From contig JALRBF010000308.1 in the NCBI GenBank assembly GCA_023262365.1, positions 1 to 6,101 of the forward strand: a DNA stretch of 6,101 nucleotides. Direction: 5' to 3'. Positions within the stretch are counted from its first letter, which is position 1; the number at the start of each line of letters is the position of its first letter. This DNA comes from Burkholderiaceae bacterium. Lineage in GTDB: Bacteria; Pseudomonadota; Gammaproteobacteria; Burkholderiales; Burkholderiaceae_C. Positions 1 through 4,696 of this stretch are shown in pieces. The notes under the pieces are model-generated. The model saw nothing but the letters and a program-made list of their open reading frames with translations. It had not been told where the DNA came from and did no database searches. The position numbers and the translations under genes are program-made.

Positions 1-638
1 AGCGAACTGCAGGCGGTCTGCGATGACCAGCAGAACATGGGCATTTTCATCAACGTCATGCCGGGGGCGCGCATGTTCAAAATGGTTACGATGATGTTGA
101 TCGACCCCATGATGGACGAGGCGCCCAAGATGTGCATGGCAAAAATCGCCGCGTCCATTGAGGGGCCCATTTGCAGCGTCAGCGGCGCGTACAGCGTCCA
201 GCCCGCTGCCGGGGCCCCGCCGGGCATAAAAAACGAACCAGCCAGCATCAGGGCGGCGGGAATCATGAGCCAAAAGCTCAGGTTGTTCATGCGCGCAAAG
301 GCCATGTCGGGGGCGCCAATTTGCAGCGGAATCATCCAGTTGGCAAAGCCCACAAAGGCCGGCATGATGGCGCCAAACACCATGATGAGGCCGTGCATGG
401 TGGTGAGTTGGTTAAACAGTTGTGGGTTAACCAACTGCAGCCCGGGCTGAAACAGCTCGGCGCGAATACCCAGCGCCAACACGCCACCAAACAGCAGCAT
501 GGTGAAGCTAAAGATGAGGTACAGCGTACCAATGTCTTTGTGGTTGGTGGCAAACACCCAGCGTCGCCAGCCGGCGGGCGCGTGGTGGTGGTCGTCGTGT
601 CCGTGCACGTCGTCGTGGTGTCCAAGTACGGCGCTCAT
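1..638 (-). CDS. ctaD: Cytochrome c oxidase subunit I (N-terminal part, runs off the left edge)
   Basis: This is the catalytic haem-copper subunit of an aa3-type terminal oxidase, which reduces O2 to water in the inner membrane and pumps protons. The ATG at 638 is preceded by AAGGA (645-649) at good spacing and lies 32 bp after the coxB stop. The visible 212 codons include the family hallmark WRRWVFATNHKDIGTLYL (about residues 24-41), the first membrane helix, TTMHG with H82 as the expected low-spin haem a ligand, and the NWMIPLQIGAPDMAFARMNN segment (about 100-119). A further hallmark is the MDAAIFAMHILGASSIMGSIN helix start near 161-181. The N-terminus is histidine- and aspartate-rich (residues 7-19). 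Similarity is clear up to F202 (base 33). The last ten residues do not match the usual continuation (VWTWLITAYLL-like), which may be an end-of-contig error. The full protein is normally about 530 residues, so more than half is missing. The family assignment is very secure. Confidence 0.96.
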   Translation of the reverse strand, partial: MSAVLGHHDDVHGHDDHHHAPAGWRRWVFATNHKDIGTLYLIFSFTMLLFGGVLALGIRAELFQPGLQLVNPQLFNQLTTMHGLIMVFGAIMPAFVGFANWMIPLQIGAPDMAFARMNNLSFWLMIPAALMLAGSFFMPGGAPAAGWTLYAPLTLQMGPSMDAAIFAMHILGASSIMGSINIIVTILNMRAPGMTLMKMPMFCWSSQTACSS

Positions 639-644
639 GGGGTT

Positions 645-649
645 TCCTT
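645..649 (-). promoter_or_regulatory. Ribosome binding site of ctaD
   Basis: On the minus strand the sequence reads AAGGA, with six bases between it and the ATG at 638. This is the clearest Shine-Dalgarno in the cox part of the window and fixes the ctaD start. It lies in the 32-bp coxB-ctaD gap, which holds no obvious hairpin, as expected for co-transcribed genes. Confidence 0.7.
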
Positions 650-670
650 CGCTAATTTTCAAACGTCAAT

Positions 671-1852
671 TTAGTTGCCGCGCGCGGCCACCACGGCCGC
701 GGGCTGAATGGGTTGCTCAACCTGGTTTGACCAGCTGTTTTGCACGTAGGTCATGACAGCGGCCAAGTCGGTGTCGCCAAGCTGCTTCCACGCGGGCATG
801 GCGTTGCGGCCATTGAGCAAAATGGCAATCAGGCCCGAGGGGTCGCTGTTGCGCACCAGGGCCGAGCCGTCCAGCGGCAAGATGGGGCCAGCACCTTTGC
901 CGCTGGCTTGATGGCAGGCGGCGCAGTTGGCGGCGTAAACTTTGCTGCCTCGGTCAATCAGCGCTTGCTTGTCCCACACCTTGCTGGGGTCGTCGGCCGT
1001 GGCGGCCATGCGTTGCTGCTGCTGCCCCACCCAAGTGTCGTAGTCGGCCGCGCTTACCACGCGCACATGAATGGGCATGTAGGCGTGCTCTTTGCCGCAT
1101 AGCTCCACGCACTGGCCGTAAAAGTCGCCAGTTTGCTCGGCCCGAAACCAGGTGTCGCGCACAAAACCAGGTATGGCGTCTTGCTTGACGCCAAATGCCG
1201 GCACCATCCACGAGTGAATCACGTCGTTGGCGGTGGTAATGATGCGCACTTTTTTGCCCACGGGCACCACCAGCGGGTGGTCCACTTTAAGCAAGTAATC
1301 GTCGGGCTTGGGGCCGCTGCCGGCGTCTGAGAGCAAACGGTGCGAGGGGTCAAGCGTAGACAAAATGCTGATGCCCTCGCCTTGGCCACGCAGGTAGTCG
1401 TAACCCCACTTCCACTGCATGCCGGTAACTTTAATGGTCAGGTCGGCGTTGGTGGTGTCTTTTTGCGCCACCAGCACCTTGGTGGCAGGCAAGGCCATGC
1501 CAATCACAATCAAAAACGGCACGATGGTCCAGCCCAACTCCACCCACAGCGGCTCGGGCAGCTCTTGCGCTTGGTGCCCCACCGAGCGCCGGTGTTTGTA
1601 GATGGAATAAAACATCACACCAAAGACGCCCAAAAAGATCACGGTGCACAGAATGAGCATGAACCAGTGCAACCACTGTTGCTCGGCGGCAATTTGCGTC
1701 ACCGCCGGGTGCAGGTTGAGCTGGTTCACGGCCGGGCCGCCGGGTAAGTCTTGGGTTTGCGCGTGCCCGGGCGCTGCCACGGCGGCTGCACCAGCCAACA
1801 AGCCATAAGCCAACCAACCTTGAAAACGGCCGCGAGCACGGGGTGAACGCAT
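671..1852 (-). CDS. coxB: Cytochrome c oxidase subunit II with C-terminal cytochrome c domain
   Basis: Subunit II takes electrons from the cytochrome c pool and passes them through the CuA centre to subunit I. Numbered from an upstream ATG at 1873 (400 aa), the protein has a signal peptide ending near AQT (residue 40) and two membrane helices (about 70-92 and 111-134). A cupredoxin domain follows with a complete CuA set: H220, C255, E257, C259, H263 and M266. A fused monohaem cytochrome c domain has the CAACH haem site (317-321) and a probable axial methionine M359 in NAMPAW. The fused haem domain makes this a caa3-like subunit II. I prefer the start at 1852, eight codons in, because AAAGAGA (1857-1863) lies just upstream and the peptide then opens with a normal positively charged signal sequence. 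The 1873 ATG has no purine-rich site. The gene lies just after DUF2244 and before ctaD, with the same orientation. Stop is TAA. All key residues are intact. Confidence 0.96.
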   Translation of the reverse strand: MRSPRARGRFQGWLAYGLLAGAAAVAAPGHAQTQDLPGGPAVNQLNLHPAVTQIAAEQQWLHWFMLILCTVIFLGVFGVMFYSIYKHRRSVGHQAQELPEPLWVELGWTIVPFLIVIGMALPATKVLVAQKDTTNADLTIKVTGMQWKWGYDYLRGQGEGISILSTLDPSHRLLSDAGSGPKPDDYLLKVDHPLVVPVGKKVRIITTANDVIHSWMVPAFGVKQDAIPGFVRDTWFRAEQTGDFYGQCVELCGKEHAYMPIHVRVVSAADYDTWVGQQQQRMAATADDPSKVWDKQALIDRGSKVYAANCAACHQASGKGAGPILPLDGSALVRNSDPSGLIAILLNGRNAMPAWKQLGDTDLAAVMTYVQNSWSNQVEQPIQPAAVVAARGN

Positions 1853-1892
1853 GGGATCTCTTTCGTGTTGCATGGTTAAATATAAGCAATAG

Positions 1893-1919
1893 TTTATATC
1901 AGGACGGACTGACGCTCAA
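1893..1919 (-). promoter_or_regulatory. Candidate extended -10 promoter upstream of coxB
   Basis: On the minus strand TTGAGC (1919-1914) is followed after 15 bp by TATAAA (1898-1893), and the -10 box carries the extended element TG one base upstream (1901-1900). It overlaps the DUF2244 stop codon and sits in an AT-rich patch (about 1874-1900) that stands out from the GC-rich surroundings. Transcription would start near 1886, leaving about 34 bases before the preferred coxB start at 1852. The -35 match is only four of six and the spacer is short, so this is a pattern-based suggestion. Confidence 0.35.
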
Positions 1920-2379
1920 CTGACGTCCCTTGCGCCGGCATGGCATGTAGCCGCTGGCGCAGTTGCTTGGCCAGTTGGTGCCGGGTTTCGGGGCGAATGT
2001 GGCGCCCCAGCAGCGCGGTTTGGCCTTGCCCTTGAATCGTCAGCAGGGGTTGCGCCGGCGTGGGCGGCTGCACCTGCAGGCCCCACAGGGCAAAGCGCCA
2101 GCGCGCCACGCGGCCGGCCACTTCGTGCTCCACCAGCACGCCGCCGGGCTCAAGCACCAGCCGTTCTTGGTCGCTGGCGTGGCGGCTGTACCACGCCGCG
2201 GCGGTAAGCAAGGCCAGCCACTCAAGCGCGGTAAACACCGCCACCCAAGTTACCCCGGCCAGCCAAAAGCCCACGGCAATGGTGGCGCTGACGCATGCCA
2301 GTAGGCCCAGCGCGCGTGCCATTTGCTTGGGACTCAGGGCGCAGTTGCGCTTAAACACCCATTCACTTTGGCCGGTCAT
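1894..2379 (-). CDS. DUF2244 family integral membrane protein
   Basis: This is a 161-residue protein of the DUF2244 family, for which I know of no established biochemical function. The opening WVFKRNCALSPKQ (about residues 7-19) matches the family's typical W..KRNCSLSP.Q signature. Two closely spaced membrane helices follow (about 22-42 and 45-63), then YSRHASDQERL (64-74), typical of the family. The soluble C-terminal part ends in GRHIRPETRHQLAKQLRQRL (125-144). The reading frame stays open far upstream, but the upstream part overlaps the preceding gene and reads as noncoding, so the ATG at 2379 is chosen although its ribosome site is weak (only a distant CAGG). Its stop lies 41 bp from the coxB start at 1852 (20 bp from 1873), which suggests co-transcription. 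From context, a role in assembly or function of the oxidase is possible but unproven. Confidence 0.88.
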   Translation of the reverse strand: MTGQSEWVFKRNCALSPKQMARALGLLACVSATIAVGFWLAGVTWVAVFTALEWLALLTAAAWYSRHASDQERLVLEPGGVLVEHEVAGRVARWRFALWGLQVQPPTPAQPLLTIQGQGQTALLGRHIRPETRHQLAKQLRQRLHAMPAQGTSVERQSVLI

Positions 2380-2495
2380 GGTGGGGCAGGAAGCCTGTGT
2401 TGATGTGAGTTTTGGGGTACCGATAGGGGCCGATCGCGGGACAAAACGCACCCGGTTTGGACACCACGCAAACGAGTATACCCGCTGGGTTTGGC
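2380..2495. promoter_or_regulatory. Intergenic region before the DUF2244-cox genes, with a -10-like box
   Basis: The 116 bp between the methyltransferase stop and the DUF2244 start is the largest gap in the left half and the natural place for a cox operon promoter. On the minus strand it contains TATACT (2480-2475), five of six to the -10 consensus, about 95 bases before the DUF2244 ATG. No convincing -35 box lies 16-18 bp upstream of it. I see no clear terminator hairpin for the methyltransferase gene, so read-through from upstream is possible. Confidence 0.3.
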
Positions 2496-3407
2496 CTAGT
2501 TGGCAGAGGGTTTTGCGCCCAGCAATTGACCCAGGCGGCCCGTGGCCTGCACCGGCTGGGCCGAGGCGCCAGCGGCTCGGGTGGGCACGCGCCAGGCGTG
2601 GCCAAACACCAGTTCCACATCCAACACCCAATGGCCGTGCGCGTTGCGTGGCAGGTGCTGCGCCAACGCTTGACGCCAGCGACCCAGCCAACCCCGGCCC
2701 AGCATGTGCGGGGTACGCCCCGGGTGCAGGTTGCGCCCAGCGGCGCGTAGGTCGGCAATGAGTTTGTCTAGGCTTTGGTAGGTTAGCGTCAGTCGTTGCG
2801 CGTCCATCACCGGTTCGGCAAAGCCAGCGCGCAGCAGCGCGTCGCCCCAGTCGTGCATGTCAATAAACGCATGGTGCATAGGCGCCGCACCCATGGCTTG
2901 GGCCACGCGGTCTAGGCCTTGCAGGGTGCTGGGGCCCAGCGCCGAGAACAACAGCGCGCCGTGCTCGGCCATGGCCGCGTGCCAGGCGCTTAGCAAGGCG
3001 TCGGGGTCGGCGGCTTGATGCGCCACCAAGTTGGCCCACAACAAGTCCACCGCCGGGTGGCCCGGCCAAGGCCGCGCGCGGCGCCAACGCTGCCATGCGG
3101 TAGGCCACGCCGTGCCTTGCCACAGCCACGCGCGCGTGGCTTGAGTGTGGTGCGGGGCTTCTATGTAAGCCGTGGCGCGGGGGTGGTGCTGGCGCACCAG
3201 TTGGTGGCCCGCGCGGCCGCCCACGTTGGGCTGCCAGTCAAGCCAATGGCGCGGCTGCTGACGCAGCCACGCCAGCCGCTGGGCCATGCGCTCGGCCACC
3301 AAGTCGGCCAGCCAGTTGGGCGGCCCGGGGCGCTGGTGCATGCGCCGCGCGCTGGCCACGGGGTCGATGGCTTGCGCCGGCGCGTGGTGGGGGGCAGCGG
3401 TGGGCAT
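2496..3407 (-). CDS. BioC-like class I SAM-dependent methyltransferase family protein
   Basis: This 303-residue protein resembles the BioC branch of SAM-dependent methyltransferases; BioC methylates malonyl-ACP at the start of biotin synthesis. Matching landmarks are a start like DPVASARRMHQR (15-26), DLLWANLVAH (121-130), FSALGPSTLQGL (154-165), FIDMHDWGDALLRAGFAEPV (181-200), LTLTY (206-210), LDKLIADLRAAGRN (213-226) and a C-terminal ELVFGHAW (265-272). The glycine-rich SAM loop (motif I) is poorly preserved: WLDWQPNVGGRAG (55-67) stands where a D-x-G-x-G-x-G pattern is expected. The protein may therefore bind SAM atypically or not methylate at all, so I give no gene symbol. The ATG at 3407 has no ribosome site; a -10-like box ends eight bases before it. 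The open frame continues upstream into the divergent gene, but that part reads as noncoding. No other biotin gene is nearby. The Ala/Gly-rich tail (274-303) looks disordered. Confidence 0.82.
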   Translation of the reverse strand: MPTAAPHHAPAQAIDPVASARRMHQRPGPPNWLADLVAERMAQRLAWLRQQPRHWLDWQPNVGGRAGHQLVRQHHPRATAYIEAPHHTQATRAWLWQGTAWPTAWQRWRRARPWPGHPAVDLLWANLVAHQAADPDALLSAWHAAMAEHGALLFSALGPSTLQGLDRVAQAMGAAPMHHAFIDMHDWGDALLRAGFAEPVMDAQRLTLTYQSLDKLIADLRAAGRNLHPGRTPHMLGRGWLGRWRQALAQHLPRNAHGHWVLDVELVFGHAWRVPTRAAGASAQPVQATGRLGQLLGAKPSAN

Positions 3408-3433
3408 GGCGCAACAGTATAGTAAGGCCGTCT

Positions 3434-3451
3434 GCGTTGCTGCCGCAACGC
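3434..3451. repeat. Perfect inverted repeat GCGTTGC-TGCC-GCAACGC
   Basis: Two 7-base arms (3434-3440 and 3445-3451) are exact reverse complements around a 4-base centre, and the pairing can extend outwards by a wobble and one more pair (3432/3453). A second, overlapping inverted repeat GCCGC-AAC-GCGGC lies at 3442-3454. The position between two divergent genes fits an operator for a dimeric regulator. No T-run follows on either strand, so it does not look like an intrinsic terminator. Chance in GC-rich DNA remains possible. Confidence 0.4.
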
Positions 3452-3475
3452 GGCCACGCGGCACCACATAAAAAC

Positions 3476-3482
3476 AGGGAGA
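3476..3482 (+). promoter_or_regulatory. Ribosome binding site of comF (supports the GTG start)
   Basis: AGGGAGA at 3476-3482 is a strong Shine-Dalgarno-like site nine bases before the GTG at 3492. The first in-frame ATG is at 3504, 21 bases away and too far for this site, so the GTG is favoured. Confidence 0.6.
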
Positions 3483-3491
3483 ACACACACC

Positions 3492-4193
3492 GTGCTTGGC
3501 ACCATGTTGCGCCGGGTATTGCCCACGCGCTGCGCCGTGTGTGGCGCATGGCCGTGCCACAACGGGGGCACACCGTGGTGCGCCGCGTGCCACGCACAGG
3601 CCGTGGCCAAGCCACCGCGCTGCCCGCGCTGCGCGCTGCATCTGGCGCAGCCGCACCAACCCCACGCCTGCACCCGTTGGCTGCACGCCAGCGCCGCGGC
3701 ACTGGATTACGCGTTCGCGTGGCGCGACTTGGTGCTGGCGTTTAAAACCGAGCCGCAGCTGGCGTGGGCGCCGGCTTGGGCGCAGCTGATGTACCAAGCC
3801 GCGCTGCGCGGGCAGTTGTCGCTGCGTCAAGCGCGCTGGTGGCTGCCCATTCCCATGGCGGCGGCACGCTTGCGTCAACGCGGCTTTAACCACGCGTGGG
3901 TGCTGGCCCAAGCCTTGGCGCAACACACCGGCGGGCAATCGCACCTGCACCCGCACCTGCTGCAACGCACGCTTGACGACCAGCAGCAACACCGGCGCAG
4001 CAGCCGCCAACGCCTGGCCGCTGCCACCGCGTGGCACGTGGCACAGCCCGAGGCGGTGGCGGGTCAGCGCGTGGTACTGATTGACGACATCATGACCACC
4101 GGGGCCACGTTAGACACCGCGGCGCACTGCTTGCTTGAGGCCGGCGCCGCGCAGGTTGATGCCTTGGTGCTGGCGCGCGCGCCGCTGGCTTAG
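3492..4193 (+). CDS. comF: ComF family phosphoribosyltransferase-fold protein
   Basis: This is a cytoplasmic ComF/GntX-type protein of 233 residues, linked in some bacteria to DNA uptake during natural transformation; its chemical reaction is not established. The N-terminus carries three Cys pairs (C14/C17, C30/C33, C44/C47) that fit the family's zinc-binding region. The phosphoribosyltransferase part includes LPIPMAAARLRQRGFNHAWV (118-137, the family's P.P....R...RGFN segment) and the PRPP-binding loop VVLIDDIMTTGATL (194-207) with the acidic pair D198/D199. The F-K-x-x-G strip usually found near residue 85 is altered here (FKTEPQLAW). The start is GTG with a good ribosome site. It is read away from the BioC-like gene and is followed after 17 bp by trmL, so the two probably share a transcript. 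Length matches the family. The call is secure at family level; a competence role in this organism is not shown. Confidence 0.92.
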   Translation: MLGTMLRRVLPTRCAVCGAWPCHNGGTPWCAACHAQAVAKPPRCPRCALHLAQPHQPHACTRWLHASAAALDYAFAWRDLVLAFKTEPQLAWAPAWAQLMYQAALRGQLSLRQARWWLPIPMAAARLRQRGFNHAWVLAQALAQHTGGQSHLHPHLLQRTLDDQQQHRRSSRQRLAAATAWHVAQPEAVAGQRVVLIDDIMTTGATLDTAAHCLLEAGAAQVDALVLARAPLA

Positions 4194-4210
4194 GGGCGGC
4201 CATTCGTGCG

Positions 4211-4696
4211 ATGATTCAACCCATGCTGCATATTGTGCTGGTTGAGCCCGAAATACCCCCCAACACCGGCAACGTGATACGGCTTTGTGCCAACACCGGC
4301 ATGTGGCTGCACTTGGTAGAGCCGCTGGGCTTTGCCATGGACGACAAGCAACTGCGCCGCGCCGGGCTTGACTACCACGAGTACGCCAACGTAACCCGCC
4401 ACGCCAACTGGGCGGCGCTGCGCGCGGCGCTGCCTACACCCCTGGCGCGCTGGTTTGCGCTAACCACGCGCGGCACCCGCTCGGTCTACGACGTGGCATT
4501 TGCCGCGCATGACGTGCTGGTGTTTGGCGCCGAAACCCGCGGCCTGGCCGAGGCGGTACGCGGCGACTTTGACGCCGCGCGCAGCCTGCGCTTGCCCATG
4601 CGCGCGGGGCAGCGCAGCCTGAATTTGTCCAACGCGGTGGCTGTAACCGCCTACGAGGCGTGGCGGCAACTGCAATTTGCCCACGCCCTGCCATGA
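4211..4696 (+). CDS. trmL: tRNA (cytidine/uridine-34-2'-O)-methyltransferase TrmL
   Basis: TrmL is a small SPOUT-family enzyme that methylates the 2'-O of the wobble nucleotide in certain leucine tRNAs, using SAM bound in a trefoil knot. At 161 residues the gene is full length. All three SPOUT motifs are visible: EPEIPPNTGNVIRLCANTG (12-30), FGAETRGL (105-112; the family usually has FGPETRGL) and LPMRAGQRSLNLSNAVAV (128-145) followed by YEAWRQ (148-153). The WLHLVEPLGF segment (32-41) is also typical. The ATG at 4211 is used; a second ATG at 4223 would drop only four residues, and neither has a strong ribosome site (a GGGG run at 4193-4196 is rather far). It lies 17 bp behind comF and its TGA overlaps the ATG of the next gene, suggesting translational coupling across comF, trmL and the kinase. 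Catalytic features are intact. Confidence 0.95.
   Translation: MIQPMLHIVLVEPEIPPNTGNVIRLCANTGMWLHLVEPLGFAMDDKQLRRAGLDYHEYANVTRHANWAALRAALPTPLARWFALTTRGTRSVYDVAFAAHDVLVFGAETRGLAEAVRGDFDAARSLRLPMRAGQRSLNLSNAVAVTAYEAWRQLQFAHALP

Larger units (their letters stand above)
3408..3491. promoter_or_regulatory. Divergent promoter region between the methyltransferase gene and comF
   Basis: These 84 bp must drive transcription both ways. Towards the left, TATACT (minus strand, 3421-3416) lies eight bases from the methyltransferase ATG, with no good -35 hexamer at standard spacing. Towards the right, CATAAA (3467-3472) is a -10-like box just before the comF ribosome site. Between them lie a 7-bp perfect inverted repeat (3434-3451) and a direct repeat of ACGCGGC (3448-3454 and 3456-3462). 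Promoter assignment is by position and pattern only. Confidence 0.45.

Noticed and set aside
639..670. Possible terminator between coxB and ctaD
   Set aside because: No GC-rich hairpin followed by a T-run is present; the gap holds only the ctaD ribosome site, consistent with one operon.
2380..2691. Upstream extension of DUF2244 to a 265-residue product
   Set aside because: The added part overlaps the 3' end of the methyltransferase gene in another frame and lacks family similarity, whereas the DUF2244 signature starts just after the 2379 ATG.
2060..2761. 233-codon open frame on the plus strand opposite DUF2244 and the methyltransferase
   Set aside because: It spans two better-supported genes and the gap between them, and its translation has no domain-like pattern.
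3434..3451. Inverted repeat as an intrinsic terminator
   Set aside because: No T-run follows on either strand and it lies upstream of both divergent genes rather than after any stop codon.
3408..4037. Upstream extension of the BioC-like gene giving a 513-residue product
   Set aside because: The extension runs antisense through comF and across the divergent intergenic region, its composition is Arg/Gln/Pro-rich without domain character, and family similarity begins at the 3407 ATG.
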